Assembly (NCBI GenBank): GCA_011526085.1
Contig: WYBC01000038.1
Coordinates: 62,001 to 126,000 of the forward strand
Length of the DNA: 64,000 nt
Origin: Lysobacter sp.
GTDB lineage: Bacteria; Pseudomonadota; Gammaproteobacteria; Xanthomonadales; Xanthomonadaceae
Reading direction: 5' to 3'
The stretch's first letter is position 1. Each line of letters opens with the position of its first letter. A model generated the notes under the pieces. That model was not told the origin of the DNA and did no database searches. It saw only the letters and a list, made by a program, of their open reading frames with translations. Shown piece by piece: positions 8,386 through 16,437 of the stretch. Made by a program: the position numbers and the translations under genes.

Positions 8386-8994
8386 TCACGGCCTGCCCTT
8401 GTCCTTGCCCTTGCCCTTGCCGCCGCTGTTGCCGGGCCCCGAACCATTGCCCTTGCCGCCATGGCCGGGACCATGGGCGTCGTGGCCGCGGTCGTCGGCG
8501 TGCTTCGGCCCTCTGCCGCGGCCCGGGAAATCGCGCTGCAGCTGCGCGTCGAGTTCGATCGGGCGGCCCCAGCGGTCGTAGCTCGGCACCATGCCGCGCT
8601 TGAGCTGGTGGAACTGCGGCGATCCGGGCTTGATGCCCAGACGCTTCGCCATCGCACCCCAGCCCTGGGCGTGGTCGCGTTCCCACTGTTCGACCACGTA
8701 GCGGCACGGGCGGCCGGCGAGTTTCGCCAGCGCGCAGGCGAAGTAGATGTCGCCGGGCGCCCAGCGCCGCGCGAGCAGGTCGACCACGAGATCGCGCGGC
8801 GCGGCGTGGTAGCGCACCAGTTCGTCGACGAAGGGATCGCGGTAGCGGTTGCCGTAGCGGTTCATGTCGCCGAGCCACGCGTCCATCCAGACGTCGCCGC
8901 TGCGCGGGTTCCAGCCGAAGGTGAAATCCTGGGCCTGGGCGGTGCCGGCGGCGAGGCCGAAGGCGAGCAGGGTGGAAACGATCAGTCTGCGCAT
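8386..8994 (-). CDS. Exported protein with Gly/Lys-rich tail (202 aa)
   Basis: A signal peptide ends near AQAQ. The middle 130 residues are folded-looking, with WERDHAQGWGAMAKRLGIKPGSP and FACALAKLAGRPC. From about residue 160 the chain becomes low-complexity, with GHGGKGNGSGPGNSGGKGKG and similar repeats, encoded by repeated CTTGCC units on the plus strand. No family is recognised. Such tails are common on Lysobacteraceae exported proteins and are probably disordered. Confidence 0.65.
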   Translation of the reverse strand: MRRLIVSTLLAFGLAAGTAQAQDFTFGWNPRSGDVWMDAWLGDMNRYGNRYRDPFVDELVRYHAAPRDLVVDLLARRWAPGDIYFACALAKLAGRPCRYVVEQWERDHAQGWGAMAKRLGIKPGSPQFHQLKRGMVPSYDRWGRPIELDAQLQRDFPGRGRGPKHADDRGHDAHGPGHGGKGNGSGPGNSGGKGKGKDKGRP

Positions 8995-9094
8995 GGTCGG
9001 AAGCCTGCAGGAAAACGTGTGGCGGAGATCATGGTCGCTCGCGGTGCGAGCGTCCAGCCGCGTGTCGCGACAGCGCCGCGGCGCGGGCGGGCGT

Positions 9095-9805
9095 TCAGCC
9101 CGCCGCCAGCGAGCGGATCGCCGCCGGCAGTTCCGCCGGCCCGGCGACGTTGCGCAGCCGCTCCAGCGCGGTCGGCGGCGCGGTTTCGGCTTCGTGCGCC
9201 CAGGTCACGTGATAGGGCATGTGCACGCCGCAGCCGCCGAGTTCCAGCACCGGCACGATGTCCGAGCGCAGCGAGTTGCCGATCATCGCGAAGTCCGCCG
9301 GCGCCAGCGCGAATTCCGCGAGCAGCCGGGCGTAGGTCGCGGCATCCTTCTCGCTGACGATCTCGATCCGCCGGAACAGGTCCGACAGCCCGGAATCGCG
9401 GACCTTCGCTTCCTGGTGGAACAGATCGCCCTTGGTGATCAGCACCACCGGGCGTTCGCGCGCGATCTCCTCGACCGCTTCGCGGATGCCGGGCAGCAGT
9501 TCCACCGGATGCTGCAGCACCGACTTGCCGATCGCGACGATGCGATGCAGGTCGCGCGCGGAAATCCGTTCCTCGGTGATCGCGATCGCGGCTTCGACCA
9601 TCGACAGGGTCATGCCCTTGGCGCCGTAGCCGAACAGGGCGATGTTCTGCTTCTCGACGGCGTACAGCCGGTCGTGGGCGTCGTCCAGATCGACGTAGCC
9701 GCCGACGATGCGCTCGAATTCGGCCTGCGCGTCGCGGTAGTAATCCTCGCTGCGCCAGAGGGTGTCGTCGGCGTCGAAGCCGACCAGTTTGAGTTCGCGG
9801 GTCAT
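9095..9805 (-). CDS. HAD superfamily hydrolase (236 aa)
   Basis: A haloacid dehalogenase-fold phosphatase. Motif I is FDADDTLW with the nucleophile Asp near residue 10; motif II is in VVLITKGD; motif III Lys and motif IV Asp (MIGNSLRSDI) are present. The helical cap between residues 18 and 95 places it in HAD subfamily I. Substrate is unknown. The ATG at 9805 is chosen because the family motif follows nine residues later. It lies last in a minus-strand series after the lytic transglycosylase gene. Confidence 0.8.
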   Translation of the reverse strand: MTRELKLVGFDADDTLWRSEDYYRDAQAEFERIVGGYVDLDDAHDRLYAVEKQNIALFGYGAKGMTLSMVEAAIAITEERISARDLHRIVAIGKSVLQHPVELLPGIREAVEEIARERPVVLITKGDLFHQEAKVRDSGLSDLFRRIEIVSEKDAATYARLLAEFALAPADFAMIGNSLRSDIVPVLELGGCGVHMPYHVTWAHEAETAPPTALERLRNVAGPAELPAAIRSLAAG

Positions 9806-9851
9806 GCGCACAGTATGCCGCGGTTCGCGCGATGCGGCCCGCGCGCGGCGG

Positions 9852-10658
9852 TCACGGCAGGGTGGTGCGCAGCTTGTCCGTGACCGGGATCGCATCCGCC
9901 GGACGCAGCGGCGGCGGCGAGAGCGCGGCGCGATAGACGCGGTAGAGCGCCTGCACCTTCTCCAGATAGGCCTGGGTTTCCTTGTACGGCGGCACGCCGT
10001 CGTAGCGCGCCACCGCGCCCATCCCGGCGTTGTAGGCGGCGATCGCCAGTACCGGGTCGTTGCGGAAACGTTTGAGCAGCATCCTGAAATGCCGCGCGCC
10101 GGCATCGATGGACTCGGCCGGCGAGAACGGATCCTTCACCCCGTATTCCAGCGCGACCGCGGGCATCAGCTGCATCACGCCCTGCGCGCCCTTGGGCGAG
10201 ACCGCCTTTTCGTCGAACGCGCTTTCGGCGTGCGCGATCGCGCGCAGCCATGCATCGTCGACGCCGGTGCGTTTCGCCACGGCCTTGAAGATCTTCGCGT
10301 GGCGATCGAGGCGCGGCGTGTCGACCTTGCCCAGGCCTTCGTGCGCGGGCTCGCCTTCCGGGGTCGCGACGGTGAAGCGCAGATACACCCGCGAACCGGG
10401 CAGATTGCGGGTGCCGTAGACGAGTTTGCCGTCCTGCTCGCGTTCGTACAGCGTGCCGCTGAACACGCCCATCTCGCCCCACAGGTTCGGGGTCTGCACC
10501 GCGGTGTCGTCGATGTCCTTCGCTTCGCACTTCGAGCCCGGTTCCGGCGCCGTCGACAGGCTGACGGTGCCGTCGCGCACGCAGCGGTAGACCGTGCGCG
10601 CCTCGGCCGGCAGGACAGCCAGCGCGAGCGCGAGCGATGCGAACAGCCGGAGCGACAT
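9852..10658 (-). CDS. Lytic transglycosylase, SLT domain (268 aa)
   Basis: A periplasmic enzyme that cleaves peptidoglycan glycan strands to anhydromuropeptides. A signal peptide covers residues 1-20. The N-terminal third resembles a DUF4124-type domain (YRCVRDGTVSLSTAPEPGSKC). The SLT domain follows: the catalytic Glu in AIAHAESAFD, then SPKGAQGVMQLMP, and AIAAYNAGMGAV with a closing PYKETQAYLEKV. The order and spacing match the Slt70/MltC-type fold. It starts 19 bases after the upstream exported-protein gene and is probably in one operon with it and the antiporter. Confidence 0.87.
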   Translation of the reverse strand: MSLRLFASLALALAVLPAEARTVYRCVRDGTVSLSTAPEPGSKCEAKDIDDTAVQTPNLWGEMGVFSGTLYEREQDGKLVYGTRNLPGSRVYLRFTVATPEGEPAHEGLGKVDTPRLDRHAKIFKAVAKRTGVDDAWLRAIAHAESAFDEKAVSPKGAQGVMQLMPAVALEYGVKDPFSPAESIDAGARHFRMLLKRFRNDPVLAIAAYNAGMGAVARYDGVPPYKETQAYLEKVQALYRVYRAALSPPPLRPADAIPVTDKLRTTLP

Positions 10659-10677
10659 GGCGGGCTTGCGGGACGGC

Positions 10678-11718
10678 TCAGGGCCGACGCGCGGCCTCTT
10701 CCTGCGCCCAGGTGCGCGCGCTGCCGCGCAGGCGCATGCGGTGGCGTTCGTGTTCGTCGTGCCGCCGGCCGTAGCGGCTGGTGTTCACGGTTTCCACCAG
10801 CTCGATGGCGCCGGTGTCGCGGCGGAACACCAGCACGCCTTCCTCGCGCAGCGAGAGATCCTGCGGGGCACCTTCTCCGCTCGCCGCTTCGCCGGTCAGC
10901 TCTGCGACCAGCCGCCACTGCGCGGCGGCATCGCCGGCGGTGTCGAGCGCATGGGTCCAGCGGATGCGCGCCAGACCGGCGTCCTCGCCGTCGATTTCCA
11001 GCACGTACTCGCGCTGGCCCGGCAGCGGTTTGCCCTCCATCGGCGATTCGATCGGGGCGGCGTCGCGATAACGCTTGCCCACTTCCAGCGACATGCCGAC
11101 GAAGGCGCCGAAGGTCTTCATCTGGCTGCTGGAGACGTGTTCGACGCCGTCGAGCGTGATGATCTGCGGGATGACCTCGTCCAGTCGCGCGCGCGCGACG
11201 TCCAGCGCCGCCTCGCGGTCGTACTTCGACACCTTCGGTCCGTCCTTGCCGAAACTCTTCTCGAGGCCGGCTTCGAGGATCGGACGGATCGCCGTGCGCA
11301 CGCGGCCGGCGATGTCCTCCAGATTGCGCACGCGGCGATAGCGGCCGTCGCGGTCGAGTTCGATGGTGACCGGCAGGCCGTCGAGTTTTTCCAGCATCGG
11401 CGCGAGCAGGTCGGTCGTGCTGCGGTCGCCGTCGATCGCCTCCACCCGGCTGTCGCGGGTGGTCCAGACCAGCACATGGCCTTTGCGTCCGGCCTCTTCC
11501 ACCCGCACTTCGGTGCGATCGGTGACGCGCCGGCTGCTGCCGCCTTCGGCGTTCTTCTCGCGGTGGATGGATTCGGTGTCGTAGACCAGGGTCGTGCCGG
11601 TGCGCCACGGCACCGGCATGCGGACGCGTTCGGCGGCCAGCGCGGGCGACGCGGCCAGCGACAGCACGACCGGCAGCAGCACGGCGAGGAGCGGGGCGGC
11701 AGAGCGTATCGGATTCAT
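10678..11718 (-). CDS. Exported protein of unknown function (346 aa)
   Basis: A Sec signal peptide ends at about ALAAE (residue 29). The mature chain has alternating beta-rich segments and a central helical region (LEDIAGRVRTAIRPILEAGLEKSF). Nothing in it resembles an active site known to me. It lies between the antiporter and the lytic transglycosylase genes, with gaps of 25 and 19 bases, so a cell-envelope role is likely but not shown. Confidence 0.6.
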   Translation of the reverse strand: MNPIRSAAPLLAVLLPVVLSLAASPALAAERVRMPVPWRTGTTLVYDTESIHREKNAEGGSSRRVTDRTEVRVEEAGRKGHVLVWTTRDSRVEAIDGDRSTTDLLAPMLEKLDGLPVTIELDRDGRYRRVRNLEDIAGRVRTAIRPILEAGLEKSFGKDGPKVSKYDREAALDVARARLDEVIPQIITLDGVEHVSSSQMKTFGAFVGMSLEVGKRYRDAAPIESPMEGKPLPGQREYVLEIDGEDAGLARIRWTHALDTAGDAAAQWRLVAELTGEAASGEGAPQDLSLREEGVLVFRRDTGAIELVETVNTSRYGRRHDEHERHRMRLRGSARTWAQEEAARRP

Positions 11719-11743
11719 CGGCGGCTTCCGGTGAGCGTTGCGG

Positions 11744-12955
11744 TCAGGCGCCGCGCGAGATCAGTTCGCGCATGCGTTGCAGTTTCGGCGCCACCATCGG
11801 CACCGTGAGCATCGTGCTGGCCACCGCCATCAACAGCAGCGCGGTGAAGGTGGCGCTGGTGATGATGTGCTTGTCGAGCAGCACGTTGGCGAAGATGATC
11901 ATGATCAACGCCTTGGTCTGCAGCAGCCAGCCGATGATCGAGGCTTCGCCCGGCTGCCATTTCAGGATACGCCCGGCCAGATGCACCCCGGCCAGCTTGC
12001 CGCCGAGCTGGGCGAGCAGCAGCGCGGCGGCCGCGACGAACACCGCCGCGCCGCCCATGTCCCAGCCGGTGCGCAGGCCGGTGCTGAGGAAGAACACCGG
12101 CATCACCACCAGCAGCACGTTGTGGCGCAGGGTGTCCATCTTGTCGCGGTCGAACCAGTGATGGTCCATGACCACGCCGGCGAGGAAGGCGCCGACCATG
12201 AAGTGCAGGCCCGACCAGTCCGCGCCGAAGGCGCAGGCCGCCAGCCAGAACAGCGCGACGTACCAGCGGTCGCGTTCCGGAATGCGCACCATGAGTTTGC
12301 GGAAGACGACGCAGGCGAGCGCGAACACCGCGATGAACGCGGCCTGGCGGCCGATCCGCTGCCAATCCATCAACACCAGCGCGAGTACGCCCCAGATCGC
12401 GACATCGTCGAGGCTGGCGTAACGCAGGATGCGCTGGCCGATGGGCTGGCGCAGGATCTCGAGCTTCTCCATCAGCAGGATCAGGATCGGCAGCGCGGTC
12501 ACCGCGCAGGCCATGCCCACGCCGACCACGAACTGCCAGGTCAGTCCCTTCGGCCCGATCCAGCCGTCGAAGGCCAGCATGGCGGCCGCCACGCCGCAGC
12601 CGAACAGCATCGGCGTGCCCAGGGCCAGGCCGGCGGTGATCGAGCTTTCGCGCCGGTGCTTCCAGGCTTCGCCCAGATCCAGCTCGATGCCGGCGATCCA
12701 CACGAACAGCATCACCGCCCACCAGGCCACGCCGTTGAGCGACTGGATCACGTCCTTGGTGAAGACGAACTGGTAGTACTCGGGGAAGATCGCGCCGAGC
12801 ACGCCCGGCCCGAGCAGGATGCCGGTGACGATCTGCACCACCACCAGCGGGGCGAAGTAATCGGTGCGGCCGAGGCGCCAGATCAGATAGGGCACCGCGA
12901 AGATGATGACCATCGCGATCAGGAACAATTCGGTGGTGGTGATGGCGTGGGGCAT
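11744..12955 (-). CDS. CPA2-type cation:proton antiporter (403 aa)
   Basis: An inner-membrane sodium/potassium-proton exchanger of the KefB/CPA2 type. About twelve hydrophobic segments are visible. Family marks include GILLGPGVLG near the start, IAGIELDL, GMACAVTALPILILL and HFMVGAFLAGVVMDH. There is no C-terminal RCK (TrkA-N) domain, so the protein ends with the transport module. The ATG at 12955 is preferred to upstream in-frame starts because the first transmembrane helix then begins within ten residues. Confidence 0.82.
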   Translation of the reverse strand: MPHAITTTELFLIAMVIIFAVPYLIWRLGRTDYFAPLVVVQIVTGILLGPGVLGAIFPEYYQFVFTKDVIQSLNGVAWWAVMLFVWIAGIELDLGEAWKHRRESSITAGLALGTPMLFGCGVAAAMLAFDGWIGPKGLTWQFVVGVGMACAVTALPILILLMEKLEILRQPIGQRILRYASLDDVAIWGVLALVLMDWQRIGRQAAFIAVFALACVVFRKLMVRIPERDRWYVALFWLAACAFGADWSGLHFMVGAFLAGVVMDHHWFDRDKMDTLRHNVLLVVMPVFFLSTGLRTGWDMGGAAVFVAAAALLLAQLGGKLAGVHLAGRILKWQPGEASIIGWLLQTKALIMIIFANVLLDKHIITSATFTALLLMAVASTMLTVPMVAPKLQRMRELISRGA

Positions 12956-13042
12956 CTGCGGGAAGGGCGATCGGCAGGGCCGGCTAGCGTCCCGTGTCCA
13001 GTCCGGAAATGCAACGCCGGTCCCGCGAGCATGCTGCTGCGG

Positions 13043-13063
13043 TAGAGCGGGCTTCAGCCCGCT
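13043..13063 (+). repeat. REP-type palindrome with GTAG-like foot
   Basis: GTAGAGCGGGCT then TC then AGCCCGCT forms an 8-bp perfect stem just 3' of a GTAG-type tetranucleotide, the layout of REP sequences recognised by RAYT transposases. A RAYT gene lies at 50.5 kb. Confidence 0.5.
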
Positions 13064-13219
13064 GCCTGCGTGATGTCCGTGACGGTGGGTGAATCGGTAC
13101 CGTATTGACATATAGGCCATCTGCTTCCGCTCGGTTTGCAGGGATGACCGCTTCCAAAGCGCGCGTTTCGGACGCTCGTGTTGGCTGAGTGCCAGGGTTG
13201 GGGGCATTTCGAATGTCGA

Positions 13220-13251
13220 ATGTCATCCCGAGCCGCAGGCAAGGGACCTGC
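13220..13251 (+). repeat. Dispersed repeat, copy 2
   Basis: Matches 29 of 32 bases of 3621-3652 and, like it, is followed by TTGATTCGA. Confidence 0.6.
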
Positions 13252-13340
13252 TAGTGATTGATTCGAATCCATCTGTTGCGAAGGCTGACGGAACGGTCTG
13301 TCGTTCGCCCTTGGTTTCGCTCGCTGCCGCGAGCGAGTCA

Positions 13341-13520
13341 CTTTTCTTTGCTTGTGCAAAGAAAAGATAACCAAAAGAAAGCACACCCCGTCGGTCGCGC
13401 CCGGCGCGTTGCGCCGGGTCCACGGGTTTCGCGGGGTTTTTCGACAGGACATCCGTGTCCTGTCGAAAAACGCGCGGCGTCCTGCCGCGCGCCCGTTGGG
13501 CCTGATCCGCGAAACCCGTC
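13341..13520 (+). repeat. Composite element of five stacked hairpins
   Basis: Five inverted repeats occur in 180 bp: CTTTTCTTTGC/GCAAAGAAAAG (13341-13366), CCCGGCGC/GCGCCGGG (about 13400-13418), a 15-bp stem around TTTTTCGACAGGACA with a 4-base loop (13437-13470), GCGCGGC/GCCGCGC (about 13471-13490), and an outer stem ACGGGTTTCGCGG with its complement at about 13422-13434 and 13507-13519. The arrangement resembles dispersed elements common in Xanthomonad genomes; no ORF is needed to explain it. Confidence 0.6.
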
Positions 13521-13714
13521 GCGACCAGGGGCCCCGGTAGATCAAGACCAGAATCGGCTTTCGTCCGATTTCAAACGCGGAAGTCACGCGCCCGGGGTGC
13601 TTCGTGTCGATCATGCGGCCGATGCGAACTCCCGCGAGAGGACGCCTGCGACATTCGACGGGAGACTGCATTCCGAGTCATCCACAACTCACCATCCAAC
13701 CTTCCGAGGTGTTC

Positions 13715-13909
13715 ATGTCCCATCCCACCGATTCCTTCGGCCCCTTCAAACATGACAAATACCGGCTCGAAGCCGTTCGCCTGCACGAACGAACGCGCTT
13801 CTTGCTCGGCATTGCCCGGTATGCAGTCACATCGATCTGCCTTTTCAGCGACCAGTCGGCGGCAGTCGCGGCCTCGCTCGGCGCCATTTTCCAGGCGCTG
13901 ACGCGCTGA
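13715..13909 (+). CDS. Possible small protein (64 aa)
   Basis: An ATG at 13715 has a good ribosome site (GAGGTG, 13706-13711). The 64 residues include a hydrophobic stretch near the C-terminus (AVAASLGAIFQAL) and a basic middle (HDKYRLEAVRLHERTR). No family is recognised. Coding status rests on the ribosome site and the frame only, since neighbouring DNA is repeat-rich. Confidence 0.35.
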   Translation: MSHPTDSFGPFKHDKYRLEAVRLHERTRFLLGIARYAVTSICLFSDQSAAVAASLGAIFQALTR

Positions 13910-14001
13910 CTCCCCGCGTGAGACCTGAACCGGCCGGATAGGTCGTCCCATGGTCGCGTGCTACCCTCTCGCCGTGCCCCCGTCAGAAGAGGCGTAAGCC
14001 C

Positions 14002-15156
14002 TTGATTCTTCGTGCCTTGCCCCGCGTGGCTGCGGTCGCGATGAGCGTGTCGCTCGTCGCCTGCGCCACCCAGACGCCGCCTCCGAAGCCCGTGGCCATC
14101 GTCGCGGCCCCCGAAGCCCCGCCGCCGCCCGCACCGCCGGTGGCACCGCTGCCGAAGGTCCCGCAGCCGCAGGAGCGCCCGGTGGCGCCGCCGGCGGTCA
14201 CCGATCCGGCGATCCCGCGCGAACAGCGCATCGCCGCGTTCGTTGATTACACCGCGACCACCTACGGCATCGACCCGCAGCGCATCCGCGACACGCTGGC
14301 GCAGGCCGAGTACAAGCAGAGCATCATCGACGCCATCACCCGCCCGGCCGAGGCGGTGAAACCCTGGCGCGATTACCGCACCATCTTCATGACCCCCGCG
14401 CGCATCGACGGCGGCATCGCGTTCTATCGCGACAACCGCGAACCGCTGGAACGGGTGGCCGCGCAGACCGGCGTGCCGGCCGAGTACATCGTCGCGATCA
14501 TCGGCGTGGAAACCTTCTACGGCCGCAACACCGGCAGCTATCGCGTGCTGGACGCGCTGTACACGCTGGCCTTCGATCATCCCAAGCGCGCGCCGTTCTT
14601 CGCCGGGGAGCTGGCGCAGATGTTCGCGCTGGCGAAGGAGGAGCCGCAGCTCGACCTGCTGGCCCTGAAGGGCAGTTACGCCGGCGCGATGGGCATGGGC
14701 CAGTTCATGCCGTCGAGCTATCGCCTGTGGGCGAAGGACGGCGACCGCGACGGCCGCCGCGATCTGCTCACGCACAAGCCCGACGTGTTCGCGTCGATCG
14801 CCAATTACTTCGTCGTGCACGGCTGGCAGGCCGATGGCCCGGTGGTCGCGCGTGCGACGCTGGACGCGGGCGCCGCCGAATTCGTGCCGGAGAATCTCGA
14901 ACCGGCGCAGACGCTGTCGGCGCTGGCCGCGCGCGGTTACCGGCCGCAGGCCGGCGAGCCCACGCCCCGCGACCCCGCGACCGAAGGCGCGACGGTGGTG
15001 AACCTCGATGGCGCGGCCGGCCGCGAATACTGGCTGGGCTATCGCAACTACTACGTCATCACCCGCTACAACCGCTCGCCGATGTACGCGCTGGCGGTGC
15101 ATCAGCTGGCCAGCGCCATTCGCGCGGGCGCGGCCTCGAACGGGGCGCAGCCGTGA
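14002..15156 (+). CDS. mltB: MltB-type lytic murein transglycosylase, lipoprotein
   Basis: A membrane-bound lytic transglycosylase of family GH103 acting on peptidoglycan in the periplasm. With a TTG start the signal ends in LVAC, a lipobox; the later ATG at 14041 would leave too short a signal. A Pro/Ala-rich linker precedes the domain. Catalytic Glu lies in IIGVETFYGRNTG; SYAGAMGMGQFMPSSY and the FASIANYFVVHGWQ block are the family's substrate-cleft motifs. The stop overlaps the GTG start of rlpA by four bases, so the two are cotranslated. Confidence 0.87.
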   Translation: MILRALPRVAAVAMSVSLVACATQTPPPKPVAIVAAPEAPPPPAPPVAPLPKVPQPQERPVAPPAVTDPAIPREQRIAAFVDYTATTYGIDPQRIRDTLAQAEYKQSIIDAITRPAEAVKPWRDYRTIFMTPARIDGGIAFYRDNREPLERVAAQTGVPAEYIVAIIGVETFYGRNTGSYRVLDALYTLAFDHPKRAPFFAGELAQMFALAKEEPQLDLLALKGSYAGAMGMGQFMPSSYRLWAKDGDRDGRRDLLTHKPDVFASIANYFVVHGWQADGPVVARATLDAGAAEFVPENLEPAQTLSALAARGYRPQAGEPTPRDPATEGATVVNLDGAAGREYWLGYRNYYVITRYNRSPMYALAVHQLASAIRAGAASNGAQP

Positions 15157-16259
15157 GCGCGCTCGTGCGCGGCGTCGGGTTGGCGGTGCTGTCGTGCGCG
15201 CTGGCCGCCTGCGGCAGCGCGCCGAAGCGATCCGACCCGCCGCCCGCGGCGGAGCGCGGCCCGGAACATCGCGACGCCGGTCGCGAGGTCGCGCATGCGC
15301 CGAAGCGCTCGCCGTATCCGCCGGCCCAGGAAGACCCGTCCAAGCGCGGCGATTACGTCGCCGGCGGGCTGTACGCGCCGCACATCCCGGACAGCGCGCC
15401 GGACGAGATTCCCGACGTCGACGCCATCCCGGAGCCGGAAGTGAAGGCCGAACCGCGTTCGCGCATCGGCAACCGCAGCTATGCGGTGATGGGCAAGCGC
15501 TATCAGGTCCGCGATTCCGCCGATGGCTATGTCGAAGAGGGCATGGCCTCGTTCTACGGCAGCAAGTTCCACGGCCGCAAGACGTCGAATCACGAGGTGT
15601 ACGACATGTACGCCTTCAGCGCGGCGCACAAGACGTTGCCGCTGCCCAGCTACGTGCGGGTGACCAATCTCGCCAACGGCAAATCGGTGGTGGTCCGGGT
15701 CAACGATCGCGGCCCGTTCCATGCCGGGCGCATCATCGATCTGAGCTACGCCGCCGCGACCAAGCTCGGCTTCACCCGGCAGGGCACCGCGCGGGTCGAA
15801 GTGCGGGCGCTGACGCCGGAGGAAGGCCGCGGCGGACGCGAGACCGCCGCGCGCACGCCGCCGGTGGCACCGCCGCTGGCGACGGTCGAGGACAACGCGG
15901 TCTCCGCCGACGAATTCGAGCGCTGGATGCGCGAACGCGGCATCCGTTTCGCGAGCGCGGCGGCGACGCCTGCGACGCCGACGGCCCCCGCACCGGCACC
16001 CGCCACGCCTTCGCCCGGCGCCGACGCCAGCGACGTGCTGCTGCAACTGGCGTCGTTCTCGGCCCGCGACAACGCGGAGCGCGCGCGCGACCGCCTGTCG
16101 GCCGGCGGCGTCGCGCCGCTGCGCATCGACGAGGCCACGGTGAACGGTCAATCGGTCTGGCGCCTGCGCATCGGCCCGGTGCCGACGGCGCGGGTGCAGG
16201 AACTTTCCGGGCGTGCGGCGGATCTGGGTTTCGGGTCGGCGCAGATCGTTCGCGACTGA
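15153..16259 (+). CDS. rlpA: RlpA family septal ring lytic transglycosylase with SPOR domain
   Basis: A lipoprotein (lipobox LAAC) that cleaves denuded glycan strands at the septum. Its double-psi beta-barrel domain runs from GMASFYGSKFHGRKTSN through VRVNDRGPFHAGRIIDLSYAAA. A disordered Ala/Pro linker and a C-terminal SPOR domain (LLQLASFSARDNAERARDRL) follow; SPOR domains bind denuded peptidoglycan at division sites. GTG 15153 overlaps the mltB stop (GTGA). Length 368 aa is usual. DacC follows in the same direction. Confidence 0.9.
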   Translation: MSALVRGVGLAVLSCALAACGSAPKRSDPPPAAERGPEHRDAGREVAHAPKRSPYPPAQEDPSKRGDYVAGGLYAPHIPDSAPDEIPDVDAIPEPEVKAEPRSRIGNRSYAVMGKRYQVRDSADGYVEEGMASFYGSKFHGRKTSNHEVYDMYAFSAAHKTLPLPSYVRVTNLANGKSVVVRVNDRGPFHAGRIIDLSYAAATKLGFTRQGTARVEVRALTPEEGRGGRETAARTPPVAPPLATVEDNAVSADEFERWMRERGIRFASAAATPATPTAPAPAPATPSPGADASDVLLQLASFSARDNAERARDRLSAGGVAPLRIDEATVNGQSVWRLRIGPVPTARVQELSGRAADLGFGSAQIVRD

Positions 16260-16327
16260 AGCCGGCGCGACCGAAGCCTGTGCGGCCGCGGCCTTTGCTG
16301 CAAAATACCGCGCTTGTGGTCATTCAG

Positions 16328-16346
16328 CGGCCTTCGCGGCCGTTTT
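16328..16346 (+). terminator. Possible intrinsic terminator after rlpA
   Basis: CGGCC, a 5-base loop, GGCCG, then TTTT. The stem is short, so the call is weak; it lies between rlpA and dacC. Confidence 0.35.
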
Positions 16347-16437
16347 CTCCGGAGTAGACGATTCGATGAACAGGTTGGGTGCGGTGCGACAGGGCGAACG
16401 CGCAAGCGGCTCTGGACGGAAACATTCCGCAGGGACG

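Larger units (their letters stand above)
12956..13714. other. Repeat-rich intergenic region without a recognised gene
   Basis: About 760 bases between the antiporter start and a small plus-strand ORF. It holds a GTAG-headed palindrome (13043-13063), the second copy of a dispersed repeat (13220-13251) and a run of nested hairpins (13341-13520). Short open frames here run through the repeats and show no protein family. Confidence 0.6.

Noticed and set aside
8395-8430. Phase-variable repeat in the Gly/Lys-rich protein
   Set aside because: The CTTGCC-type repeats are in-frame multiples of three and imperfect, so slippage would not switch the gene off.
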